DNA from: CAWGXG01 sp963826505 | GTDB lineage: Bacteria > Chloroflexota > Anaerolineae > Aggregatilineales > Aggregatilineaceae | Reading direction: 5' to 3' | Length of the DNA: 64,000 nt | NCBI GenBank assembly: GCA_963826505.1 | Contig: CAWGXG010000001.1 | Span: forward strand, 310,001-374,000 | In this document: piece after piece, positions 25,483 to 34,800 of the stretch | How positions within the stretch are numbered: the first letter of the stretch is position 1 | Layout: the number at the start of each line of letters is the position of its first letter | Program-made: the position numbers and the translations under genes | Notes under the pieces: model-generated | Database searches by the model: none | What the model was told of the DNA's origin: nothing | The model's input: the letters and a program-made list of their open reading frames with translations, nothing else

Positions 25483-27306
25483 CTACTCCGCCAGATTGAC
25501 GAACTGCTGCGCGTGCAGTTGGCGATAAACTCCGTCGCGCGCCATCAACGCCTGGTGCGTGCCCCGCTCGACGATCTGCCCATCATCCACGACGACAATC
25601 AGGTCGGCATTTTCGATGGTGGTCAGCCGGTGAGCGATTACGATCGCGGTGCGCCCTTGCAGCAGACGTTGCAACGCTTCCTGAATCCAGATTTCGGTAA
25701 TCATATCCACGCTGGAGGTGGCTTCGTCCAGAATCAGAATGCGCGGATTGGCCAGCACGGCGCGCGCAATGGAGATCAACTGGCGCTGGCCTACCGAAAG
25801 ATTGGCGGCATCTTCATAGATCGCGGAGTCGTAGCCATCGGGCAGGGTGGTGATGAAGTCGTGGATGTTGGCGAGGCGCGCCGCTTCTTCGACGGCGGCG
25901 GCGTCCGCGTGAGGCGTGCCAAACCGGATGTTATCCGCGATGGTTCCCGCGAACAAGAACGGGTCCTGCGGCACGATTGCCATCTGCTGGCGCAGCGAAC
26001 GCTGGATGACGCCGCGTACGTCGTGCCCATCGATCAGCACCGCGCCGTCCGTCACGTCATAGAAGCGCGCGACGAGGTTGGCGATCGACGTCTTACCCGC
26101 GCCAGTCGGACCCACCAGGGCGACCGTTTGCCCCGGCTCGATGACCAGATTGATCCGGTTGAGTACGGGCACGCCGTCGCGGTAGGCAAACGACACATCG
26201 CGCAATTCCACGCGCCCGCTGATGGGCGGCATCGGCTGCGCGTCGGCGCGATCCGCCACCAGCGGCGGCGTGTCGAGCAGACCCAGCACGCGCTCGCCGC
26301 CTGCCATGGCCGCCTGCATGGTCGTGTAGAGCTGGCTGAGTTCCTGAATCGGCTGGAAGAAGCGCGACACATACGCCAAGAACGCGACGACGACGCCCAA
26401 CGTCAGGTGGCTGTGGTCAACCAGCAGCCCGCCCGACCACAGCACGATTCCGGTGGCCAGCATGCCCAGGAATTCCACCGTGGGCAGGAAGATGAACGAG
26501 AGCGACATCGCGTCGATCATCGCGTCGCGGTTGGCGCGGTTGACATCGTCGAAACGTTCCAGCGAAGCGCCTTCCTGGGCAAAAGCCTGAATCACGCGCA
26601 TGCCCGACAGATTTTCGGCCAGATCGCCGATTACAGCGGCAATGCGCGAGCGCGTGCGCCGGTAGGCGATTTTCGCGCGGCGGGCAAAAATCAGCGTTGC
26701 CAGCACCATCAAGGGCAGCACGCTGAACGTCAGCAGCGCCAACTGGGGACTCATCGAGATCATGACGCCGACGATGCCCACCAGCAGCAGCGTATCTCCG
26801 AGCAACGTGACCAGCCCTTCGGACAACAACTGGTTGATCACGGACACATCGCTGATCAGCGTGGAGATCGTCACGCCGACGATGTGCGTATCGTGGTAGC
26901 TCAGGGACAACTCCTGCAAATGGCGGAACAATGCGGCGCGCAAATCGGTCAGCACGCGCTGGCCTACCCAGCCCAACAGATAGCGCTGGATGGTGGACGT
27001 GACATACAGGCCGATCAACGCCGCGCTCATCATGATCGCCAGCCGGTCCAGGCCCGCCGCGTTGCTGTCCGCAATTGGCCCATCGATAGCTTCTTTGATC
27101 AGGTAAGGCATCACCAGGGTGAGTGCCGACGAGAGGATCATCGCGGCAAAGGCTCCGATCATGCGGCCCCAATAGGGACGCACATACGCCAGCAGGCGCA
27201 GAACCACACGCGGGTTGAAGCTCCGGCCTTCGACCGCATCCCCAAAGCGATCAATTGCGTAGCGCGGCCCGCCGACGTTGGCGCTGCCGCCGATTGTAAA
27301 TCCCAT
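25483..27306 (-). CDS. ABC exporter half-transporter, type IV fold, consensus-ATPase subunit
   Basis: The 607-residue protein starts at ATG 27306 (GAGG eight bases upstream), 10 bases after the stop of its partner. An ABC_membrane domain with six helices (~40-330) is followed by an ATPase: Walker A 'GPTGAGKTS', Q-loop 'IVPQDPFLFAGT', signature 'LSVGQRQL', Walker B with catalytic Glu 'ILILDEATSSVD' and H-loop 'IVIAHRLT'. The signature departs from LSGGQ while the Walker B is canonical. The partner (27317) shows the reverse pattern, so the two form an asymmetric heterodimer of the BmrCD/TM287-288 kind, exporting drugs, lipids or peptides. Substrate is unknown. Confidence 0.9.
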   Translation of the reverse strand: MGFTIGGSANVGGPRYAIDRFGDAVEGRSFNPRVVLRLLAYVRPYWGRMIGAFAAMILSSALTLVMPYLIKEAIDGPIADSNAAGLDRLAIMMSAALIGLYVTSTIQRYLLGWVGQRVLTDLRAALFRHLQELSLSYHDTHIVGVTISTLISDVSVINQLLSEGLVTLLGDTLLLVGIVGVMISMSPQLALLTFSVLPLMVLATLIFARRAKIAYRRTRSRIAAVIGDLAENLSGMRVIQAFAQEGASLERFDDVNRANRDAMIDAMSLSFIFLPTVEFLGMLATGIVLWSGGLLVDHSHLTLGVVVAFLAYVSRFFQPIQELSQLYTTMQAAMAGGERVLGLLDTPPLVADRADAQPMPPISGRVELRDVSFAYRDGVPVLNRINLVIEPGQTVALVGPTGAGKTSIANLVARFYDVTDGAVLIDGHDVRGVIQRSLRQQMAIVPQDPFLFAGTIADNIRFGTPHADAAAVEEAARLANIHDFITTLPDGYDSAIYEDAANLSVGQRQLISIARAVLANPRILILDEATSSVDMITEIWIQEALQRLLQGRTAIVIAHRLTTIENADLIVVVDDGQIVERGTHQALMARDGVYRQLHAQQFVNLAE

Positions 27307-27316
27307 GCGAATATCC

Positions 27317-29053
27317 TCAGTGCAAGTGCCGGTTATAAATTTCCGCGTACAGACTGGACTGCCGCAGCAGGTCTTCGTGCGACCCGGCGGCGGCCAACCG
27401 CCCACGGTCCAGGACCAGGACTTGATCCGCCATGCGTACCGTGCTGAGCCGTTGGGCGATCACAAACGAGGTGCGCCCCTGCATCAGGTGTTCCAGCGCC
27501 ATTTGGATCAGGCGTTCAGTTTCGGTGTCGACGCTCGACGTCGCATCATCTAATAACAGGATGCGCGGATTCTTCAGCAGCGCGCGTGCAATGGCTACCC
27601 GCTGTTTTTGCCCGCCGGACAGGGTAAGCCCCCGTTCGCCAACCTTCGTGTCGTAGCCATCGGGCATATGCAGGATGAATTCGTGAGCCTGTGCCGCGCG
27701 CGCTGCCGCGACCACGTCTTCGTCGTCCGCGTCTGGCAGGCCGAAGGCGATGTTCTCGCGGATGGTGGATGCAAACAGGGTCGTTTCCTGCAAGACGATC
27801 CCGATCTGGTCGCGCAGCGAGTTGAGCGTCACCCCGCGGATGTCGACGCCGTCGATGGTGATGCGCCCTGAATTCGGATCGTAGAAGCGCGGGATCAGGT
27901 TGATCACGGTCGATTTGCCGGAGCCGGTCGTGCCTAGCAGCGCGATCACCTGGCCCGGCTCCGCTACGAAGCTCAGATCGTCCAGCACGGCGCGCCGTCC
28001 AAAATAGGCGAACGACACGTGCTCGAAACACACGCGGCCCTGCGCGGGCGGCAGCACGCTGGCGTCCGGCGCTTCCTCAACCTCGGATTGGCTGTCCAAA
28101 ATCTCGAAAATGCGCTCGCCCGCCGCGGCGGCCATGGCGACCGCCGGGATGATCACGCCGAGACGGCGCACGGGCTGTGCCAGTTGGCTCAGGTAGGCAG
28201 TGAAGGCCACCAGCTCGCCCAGGGTCAGCGTGCCGTTGATCACCAGCCGCCCGCCGTACCACACGATCAGAATCGTGCTGACGCCCGCGATAAAGTCGAT
28301 GAGCGGGACGTTGACCGCCTCGGCCCGGATAGCGCGTTCCGATAGCGCGAACCAGAGGTTATTCTGTACTTCGAATTTCTCCGTCTCGGCGTCTTCTTGC
28401 GCAAACGCCTTCACGACGCGCGTCCCGCGTAGATTCTGCTCCAATACAGTCGTCAACACGGCGATCTGCTGCTGAATTTCCAGCGAGAGCGGGCGATAGA
28501 TGCGCCCAAAACGATAACCCGTGTAGGCCAGGACCGGCATCGTCGCCAGCGAGAGCAGCGTCAAACGCGGATTCATCAACGTCAGGGCCACGAAGGTGAC
28601 GGCCAACAGGGTCACCGCCTGGAAGATGCGCAGCACGGCCCGCCCGGTCAGAAAGCGGATGCGCTCGACGTCCTGTATGGACCGCGAGAGTAGCTGGCCG
28701 GTTTGCGCGTGATCGTGGTAGGAAAAAGACAGGCTGGTCAGCCGGGCGTGGATCGCGTTGCGCAGATCGTACGCCACATTTTGCGACGCGACCTCTGACC
28801 AGCGCCCCAGCAGGTAGCCTAACACGCCGTTCAGCAGGGTCAAGCCCAGCAGTCCCAACACGCCCCAGCCGAGGACGCCGGTACGGCCCGCCGCGATCCC
28901 CTCGTCCACCAGCCAGCGGAAGACCTGCGGCACCGCCGCCGACAGCACGCTGCTGCCCAGGGCTGCCAGATAGGCCCCGGCCGCGATGTGCCAATAGGGA
29001 CGGAGAAACCCAAAACAGCGTAACAGAATTCTGGTATTCTGTGATTTCGTCAT
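27317..29053 (-). CDS. ABC exporter half-transporter, degenerate-site subunit
   Basis: The 578-residue protein has six membrane helices (~20-300) and an ATPase with Walker A 'GTTGSGKST', signature 'LTLSGGQKQR', but Walker B 'ILLLDDATSSVD' with Asp instead of the catalytic Glu and 'FVIAQRLS' with Gln instead of the switch His. These changes define the non-hydrolysing site of heterodimeric exporters. ATG 29053 is chosen because the family alignment begins shortly after it; an in-frame ATG at 29080 is possible and neither has a strong ribosome site. Its stop lies 10 bases before the partner gene. Confidence 0.88.
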   Translation of the reverse strand: MTKSQNTRILLRCFGFLRPYWHIAAGAYLAALGSSVLSAAVPQVFRWLVDEGIAAGRTGVLGWGVLGLLGLTLLNGVLGYLLGRWSEVASQNVAYDLRNAIHARLTSLSFSYHDHAQTGQLLSRSIQDVERIRFLTGRAVLRIFQAVTLLAVTFVALTLMNPRLTLLSLATMPVLAYTGYRFGRIYRPLSLEIQQQIAVLTTVLEQNLRGTRVVKAFAQEDAETEKFEVQNNLWFALSERAIRAEAVNVPLIDFIAGVSTILIVWYGGRLVINGTLTLGELVAFTAYLSQLAQPVRRLGVIIPAVAMAAAAGERIFEILDSQSEVEEAPDASVLPPAQGRVCFEHVSFAYFGRRAVLDDLSFVAEPGQVIALLGTTGSGKSTVINLIPRFYDPNSGRITIDGVDIRGVTLNSLRDQIGIVLQETTLFASTIRENIAFGLPDADDEDVVAAARAAQAHEFILHMPDGYDTKVGERGLTLSGGQKQRVAIARALLKNPRILLLDDATSSVDTETERLIQMALEHLMQGRTSFVIAQRLSTVRMADQVLVLDRGRLAAAGSHEDLLRQSSLYAEIYNRHLH

Positions 29054-29184
29054 GAGTACTATTGCGTCTGCCCCTGACATCGATGCATCGTGAGCTGTGG
29101 GGGAAAAACAAACCACCGCCGGGTGTTTCCCTCACGCGACCCGGCGGTCATGGAATTACGTTTGGCCTCGCCTGCTCCAACCGG

Positions 29185-32100
29185 CTATCCGTTGTCGCCT
29201 GCCAGGCGGGCGATCTGGAGGACGCAGTGGCGGAACAAGTTTTGTTTTTCAGGAGGAAGCGCGCTTTCCTCAATGTGTGCGATGCGTTCGACGCCGTTCA
29301 TGGCACGAATGATGCTGACCGGCATCTCAAGATTGCCGTCGGTGAAGGTGCTCAGATATTCGATGGCACCCAGTAGAAAATCGCGCATTTCGTCATCGGC
29401 ACGCGCCGTGCGGAAAAAGCCTGCCAGGACGGGGGATAGCTTGGCCCCGCGCAGGGCGGGAGGTGCCGCACTGAACGAGCGAATCGCCGCGAAGGAATAG
29501 AGCGCCGTTGCCAGCTCGGTAAAACTCTTGACGCGCTGGTAGATCGATTCTCCGAACACGTCCCAGATCACGGAGCGCCAGTAATGAATCTGCTGCGGGA
29601 CCTGGAGCAGGCGTGTGACTTCCGCGCGCCAGTCGTCGGCGATGGTGCCCGATACGTTTTCGAGCAGGACATCGATATCGGTATTGAACAGGTCCTTTTG
29701 CAGCAGCACGGCCAGATCGGGCCGGAGGGTGGGCAGAATGTCGGGAATGAAGACTCCGTTGGAGAAGAACTCGTTGACGTTCACCCCGTGGCAGCGCAGC
29801 AGCTCCTGTTGGAACAACGGCAGATAGCGCTGCATGGCGTCGTTATCTTCGCGCAGGGCCACGAAGGCCGAGTTGCCCGCCGGGAACGCAGTCTCGATCG
29901 TGCGTAGGAATTCGCCGTCCCGCTCCTGGTAGACGCGCAGCGTGCTGAGAATCTCGTAGACGGGCAGGTGCGGCAGCAGGCGTTCCGAAAGCAACCGCTC
30001 CTGCTCGGCTTCGACCGCGGCCTGTTGGGCGAAGCGTTCCAGTGCGCGGAACAACCCGGTCGTCAACTGGTTGACGCCAAGCACGGCTGTTTGCGCCTGG
30101 TTGTGCGAGATAGCCCGCAGCAGGCTGCCCTGTTTGGCCAGCGGGATGATCTCCGCGATGTTAGCCAGGATGCGCTGGCCGCGTTCCGCCCCGGTTTCGA
30201 GCGTGCGGCGGCTGGTCGGACGGTCGCGCAGTTGGGGCACGGACCGCCCAATGAAATAGGAAATGATATGGATGCCGACGACGTCTTCTTCCCGCCCGTA
30301 TAGAATGTGGCGGAAACTGTCGCTCAGCTCGTCCAGAAATTGCTCGTAAACCGCTTCTTTGGTTCCGACGGTCAGGCGTTCGAGCTCGTGCAGGTTGCGG
30401 TTCTGCGCGACGAGACGGCTTTCGCCTGCCGTTTCAGCCGCGCGCGTCAGATCGTTGCGATGAATCTCCTGCGATACTCGCACGTGGTACATCAGGCTGA
30501 CGAAATCGCGCACCGGCAAAAAGCGCAGTTGTTCCGACAGGTTGCTCTGGAAGGTGCGCAGCTCGCCGCCCAGGAAGACGCCCTGCAAAGGCGTGACCGC
30601 GTAGGCGGTGCTTTTGCGCGCGGCGGCCAGCAGGTGTTCCGCGAAACGATGCTTGTTGTTGGCGGAATTTTGGAACGCGTGCGCTCCGGCCACGACCGAA
30701 TAGTAGCCGCCCTGACGCTGCATCGGCTCGCCGCTGCCCATTTTGACGCGCACGGTCTCGGTGACGTTGTGATCGACCAGCCACGACTGGACGTCGAACT
30801 TAGCTTGTTGGTATAGGAAGGCCGCGGTCGCCTGGCTGACCTGCTGACTCAGGTCGGACCCGGCGACAAAGACTTCGGTAATGATCTCCGTGAAGCGGTC
30901 CTGCGTGGACTGCGCGGTCTGGCGGCTTTGCGCCGCGTAATCCCACACCTGATCGAGGTAGCCGCGCATATTGCCGACTGACTCGATACTCTCGAACAGC
31001 GGGATCAGCCAGATCGAGGGCAGGGCGGAGGTCGGATATTCGCGCCGGGCTTGTTCCAACTGGGTGCGCATCTTCCGGTCGAGCGAGATCAACGCGTCGG
31101 CGCGGGTAGACAGGCTGATCTGCATGGCGAGTGTCATGCCTGGATTTCCGTATTTCCCGGAGACGGTGTTGATTTCGTGCATGTTGAAGACGGTAGTATC
31201 GACCGCGAACTGGTCGCGCGCCGAAATCATCGATTGCTGGATGCGCGGCGTGATGATGACGCGCTGCAAAATATCCCGGTAGCCGACGACTTCGCGCAGG
31301 AGGGGTTCGGCGGTGCGATTGGCCTGGATGGCCGGAATTAGCGCGTAGAGCTGCTTGCGGAGCTGTTTGTTGAGCGAGAAGTAATATTCAAGCGTTTTGC
31401 GCCGTTCCTGCCGCAGCTCGAACATCTTGTGCTCGTAGCGGTCGTTGTGCTGCCACAACACGCGTGCCGGATCGCGACGCAGGTGCCAGCGCGTCGCGAG
31501 GCGTTGCATGGGCGTGGTGTCCAGCGAAAACGGCAGAATACCGCGATAGCGCCGTTCAAGTTGTTGCGTCAGGCGCGTGATGTCGTTCAAAAGCTGTGTG
31601 AAGCGCTGGTTGCGCTGCCCCAACCGGTCAAGCTCGGACAGCAGATCCGGATTGATGGTTACGTCCGGATCGACCTGGCGCAGCAGGCTGAGAATACGCG
31701 CCATGCGCTGCACATTTTCCATCACGACGGCGGCGGCCAACTGGTGCCCCTGCCCGGATGGACGGCTGCTGCCGTCCCAGTCGCTCCAGAATGACAGAAA
31801 CGACGTCAGCGTCGTGTCGGTGAACAGCTCGGAATGCTGCTCGCCCGCCGTCAGCGCGGCGAGGTCCAGCAGAATTTCATCGGCTTCCTGCTCGGACGAA
31901 ATGCTGACGTTCAACCCCAGGTATTCTTTCAGCAGTTCCTGCGTCGCCTTTTCCACGAGCGCCTGCGACACTGGCTGGCCGCCGATCAGCGCGCTCACAA
32001 TCGCGTCCAGGGCCAATTCGGCTTGCAGCGAATACATTTGCGTCGGGTGTACGGTGCGGTCATAGCAGCGCAGCTTGAACAACTCCTGACGGCGCGGCAG

Positions 32101-34800
32101 GGAATCCTTCATGAATTCCCGTTCCAGCCGTTCGGTGAGCTGCTTGCCGCCGTTGCCCAACGTCTGGCGTACCATCTCATCGCTGATCAGCGCGCGATCG
32201 AGCAGGCGCGTGCGGAAGATGGCCAGACGTTCCGGGGCGTACTGCTGCACAAACTCGCGCCAGACCTGCTCATTGTCCAGCAGCGGCATGTCCATCAAGC
32301 GGCGGCAGTTGCGGCTTTGGGTACACTGCTCAAGGATGCGCCCGGTGATGGCATCCATCGCGCGCCCGAGTTCCGCCGAGCGGTCGTTGCCGTTGGAAGG
32401 TGTGCGGAACCGGAGCTGCTTGCGGTTATAGCGCGCATCCTCGTTGGCGATCAGACGGTTCAGATCGATCAGCAGACGGCGGGTCTTGGCCAGCAGTATC
32501 TCGGCGTTGTCCACACCGCCCAGCGTCAGCCGGAAGGTCGTGCGCCCGGTTTCGAACCCTTTTTCCGTGCGAGCAAACGTCGCCAGCGGCAGCAGACCGA
32601 TCCCGCGCCGGGCCAGTGACGCGGACAGCCAGTCCAGCGACAGACCGGCGGGCAGCGTCCCGATGTGCAGCAGCGGGTACATGCTCCCGGTGGGGGGGAT
32701 GATGACCAGCCCGAACGGGTTGCGATCGGGCGGGAGATTCTCGACGGCGGCCAACAGGGCGCGCGTCCGTTCGAGGTAGATCATGTTGCGCAGGTGCCAA
32801 TACGTGCGCACGTCTTGGTTGGGGCCACGATAAAAGAGATAGCTGATCAGAACTGCGCCAATATTGGTCTGGATGTAGGTGTTGAAATCCGCGAACTGCT
32901 CGCGCAACTGCCGGTCGCGAATTTCCACCACGGCGAGCCGGGCCCCCGCCATGCAGTCGGTTTTCGACATCGAATGGACGGTGATCACGCGGTCGGCGCG
33001 CTGCTCGTCGACCACGCCCAGCCACACCAGCTCCGCCGCCAGTTGGCGCACCGTCTTGATCTCCGGCAAATCGTTGACCGGGGCCATATTCTGGTACGCC
33101 AGATCGTCAATGACATAGATGTCGTGTTCCAGGCAGTAGGTAATGACCTGTTTCAGAGCTTCCGCGTCGAACACGCGCCCTGTCGCATTGTGCGGGTTGT
33201 TGATGGCTACCGCGCCGCGGCGGGGCCAGGTCGGATCGCGGCGGCAGAGGTCCTCGATTTTGGCGATGATAGCGTCCGCATCCAGCGCCAGCGATTCGGT
33301 CAAGGGCACCGCGTGGGTAGTGGGGAAGCACTGCTCATAGGACCAGCTCAGGTCCGGGATCACGACTTCGGTGATCCCGCAGTGAAAGCCCAGGATGCCC
33401 AGTGCAGTACGGGATGAGCCGCTTACGACGACGCAGGCTTCTGGCTGGTACTGCGGCTGGTGTTTCACAAATGCGCTCAAGAAACTGCGTTCCAGCGCCA
33501 GGTTGGTTTCGGGCTGCCGGATGTTCTCGACCAGCAGATCGAGCAGCTCCCGGACCTCAACCCCGCCGAACTCGTCCAACACCGGCGTCTTCCACGCGCT
33601 TTGAATGCGCCGGGCGAACAGGCCGGTCTTGCCTTCCAAGATGTCCAGCGCGTGCTCCAGCGCCTGGCTGTGCGCGTTGAGCAGCGTTTCGACATGGTGT
33701 TCCGCCTGTTCGGCCAGGTGCGGCAGCGCCGTCAGGGTGACGCCCCCCAAGGTCAGCCCTTCGTAGGAGGGCTTGGCTTCTGGCAGCGCCGGGAGCCCAT
33801 TGCCCGAAGCGTGGGCGTCCTGCTGGTCGAGCAGGTAGATCAGGAATTCGATCTCGGAGGCGGAAGGCGTCCCCTTGAGGTTGAAATGCACATTTTCAAT
33901 CGCGCTCAGGAACTCGGCGTTGCCCGCCACAAATACAGTCGAGAGCGCGTGAAACTGCGGCGAGAAAATAGTCGGCGTCAGCAATCGGATGACCGGCTGG
34001 ATCAGTCTGGCTTCACGCGCCAGAGAAAGATGGTTGGGCGCGTCGTTCGCTTCGATGAAAAACAGCGGGCGATCCAGGCTCAGTTCGCGCAGGCGGCGGC
34101 GGGTCATCTCACCCGGCACGCGGCCCAGCACCAGGAAGGTCGGCGTTTGGGGCTGATCGGAAAGAATCTGCTCGATCTGGTCACAGGCGAGCTGCTCGTC
34201 GGTGGGCAAATCTTCGAACAGCAGGCCGGGCATCGCCTTGAAATGCGGCGGCAGGAGCATGTCGTAACACAAGATGCGGGCAGGCAGCGTCTCCAGGCGG
34301 GACGACAGCGTGAACAGGATCACGCGCAGCGTTTCGTGCATTCCGCCGGAGGCCAGAATGATCTCGCGCTTGCCGGACTGCTCGCCGCTGTCATAATGCA
34401 GCGATTCCTGTTGGTGCTCCAACCAGTTGCAAAACGCTTTGAGCAAGGCGTGCGGGGCTTTGGACGAATAGCCGCCGCGCGGCATGTAGGGGGCGCTGCG
34501 CTGGATGGCGCGGATCAGGAAATCGAGCTTGGGCCGGTCGGCTGCTTCCCAGCCCAGGTGATCCATGATCGCTTCCGGGTCGGCGTCGTTGAATTGATCC
34601 TGGTGAAACTCGATGCCAAGAGCCATGCGCAGGAACGCCGAAGAGAGTCGCGAATCCTGGAGCGGGTTCCCGATGTGGAAATTGATGCGCTCTTCAGCCG
34701 GGACCGGCGCGGCGGCGGTCGTTTCGCTGACTTCCGAAACGCGTGCTGCCCGGACCGGTTTCAGGCGGAATAGAGCAGTGGGGTCAGGATGATGGGCCAT
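29185..34800 (-). CDS. Giant fusion: two PLP-dependent aminotransferase-like domains plus a phosphoenolpyruvate-carboxylase-like domain
   Basis: The 1871-residue protein has three parts. Residues ~35-330 resemble a fold-type-I aminotransferase but lack the PLP lysine ('INFHIGNPLQD', 'ILASGGMHETLRVI', 'FFIEANDAPNHLSL'). Residues ~400-790 are a second, seemingly active copy: 'VAINNPHNATGRVF' (cofactor Asn), 'YVIDDLAYQN' (Asp, Tyr) and the Schiff-base Lys613 in 'HSMSKTDCMAGARL'. Residues ~860-1871 follow the order of bacterial PEP carboxylase landmarks: 'RTVHPTQMYSLQ' (His918, cf. TAHPTQ), 'DWDGSSRPSG' near 1004 (cf. GDRDGNP), 'WLIPLFESIESV' near 1267 (cf. PLFETI), 'EVFVAGSD' near 1307 (cf. GYSDS) and a C-terminal 'RLAGDNG' (cf. 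RNTG). The Gly-Arg loop near 1350 ('KMGSGEPMQRQGG') has lost His and one Arg of FHGRGG, so carboxylase activity is doubtful. It overlaps the SPFH gene by 17 bases. PEPC homology is my inference from motif order and spacing. Confidence 0.7.
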   Translation of the reverse strand: MAHHPDPTALFRLKPVRAARVSEVSETTAAAPVPAEERINFHIGNPLQDSRLSSAFLRMALGIEFHQDQFNDADPEAIMDHLGWEAADRPKLDFLIRAIQRSAPYMPRGGYSSKAPHALLKAFCNWLEHQQESLHYDSGEQSGKREIILASGGMHETLRVILFTLSSRLETLPARILCYDMLLPPHFKAMPGLLFEDLPTDEQLACDQIEQILSDQPQTPTFLVLGRVPGEMTRRRLRELSLDRPLFFIEANDAPNHLSLAREARLIQPVIRLLTPTIFSPQFHALSTVFVAGNAEFLSAIENVHFNLKGTPSASEIEFLIYLLDQQDAHASGNGLPALPEAKPSYEGLTLGGVTLTALPHLAEQAEHHVETLLNAHSQALEHALDILEGKTGLFARRIQSAWKTPVLDEFGGVEVRELLDLLVENIRQPETNLALERSFLSAFVKHQPQYQPEACVVVSGSSRTALGILGFHCGITEVVIPDLSWSYEQCFPTTHAVPLTESLALDADAIIAKIEDLCRRDPTWPRRGAVAINNPHNATGRVFDAEALKQVITYCLEHDIYVIDDLAYQNMAPVNDLPEIKTVRQLAAELVWLGVVDEQRADRVITVHSMSKTDCMAGARLAVVEIRDRQLREQFADFNTYIQTNIGAVLISYLFYRGPNQDVRTYWHLRNMIYLERTRALLAAVENLPPDRNPFGLVIIPPTGSMYPLLHIGTLPAGLSLDWLSASLARRGIGLLPLATFARTEKGFETGRTTFRLTLGGVDNAEILLAKTRRLLIDLNRLIANEDARYNRKQLRFRTPSNGNDRSAELGRAMDAITGRILEQCTQSRNCRRLMDMPLLDNEQVWREFVQQYAPERLAIFRTRLLDRALISDEMVRQTLGNGGKQLTERLEREFMKDSLPRRQELFKLRCYDRTVHPTQMYSLQAELALDAIVSALIGGQPVSQALVEKATQELLKEYLGLNVSISSEQEADEILLDLAALTAGEQHSELFTDTTLTSFLSFWSDWDGSSRPSGQGHQLAAAVVMENVQRMARILSLLRQVDPDVTINPDLLSELDRLGQRNQRFTQLLNDITRLTQQLERRYRGILPFSLDTTPMQRLATRWHLRRDPARVLWQHNDRYEHKMFELRQERRKTLEYYFSLNKQLRKQLYALIPAIQANRTAEPLLREVVGYRDILQRVIITPRIQQSMISARDQFAVDTTVFNMHEINTVSGKYGNPGMTLAMQISLSTRADALISLDRKMRTQLEQARREYPTSALPSIWLIPLFESIESVGNMRGYLDQVWDYAAQSRQTAQSTQDRFTEIITEVFVAGSDLSQQVSQATAAFLYQQAKFDVQSWLVDHNVTETVRVKMGSGEPMQRQGGYYSVVAGAHAFQNSANNKHRFAEHLLAAARKSTAYAVTPLQGVFLGGELRTFQSNLSEQLRFLPVRDFVSLMYHVRVSQEIHRNDLTRAAETAGESRLVAQNRNLHELERLTVGTKEAVYEQFLDELSDSFRHILYGREEDVVGIHIISYFIGRSVPQLRDRPTSRRTLETGAERGQRILANIAEIIPLAKQGSLLRAISHNQAQTAVLGVNQLTTGLFRALERFAQQAAVEAEQERLLSERLLPHLPVYEILSTLRVYQERDGEFLRTIETAFPAGNSAFVALREDNDAMQRYLPLFQQELLRCHGVNVNEFFSNGVFIPDILPTLRPDLAVLLQKDLFNTDIDVLLENVSGTIADDWRAEVTRLLQVPQQIHYWRSVIWDVFGESIYQRVKSFTELATALYSFAAIRSFSAAPPALRGAKLSPVLAGFFRTARADDEMRDFLLGAIEYLSTFTDGNLEMPVSIIRAMNGVERIAHIEESALPPEKQNLFRHCVLQIARLAGDNG

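Noticed and set aside
25432..27447. Long open frame of about 670 codons antisense to the ABC exporter
   Set aside because: Same effect of codon bias; the minus-strand frame has complete ABC motifs.
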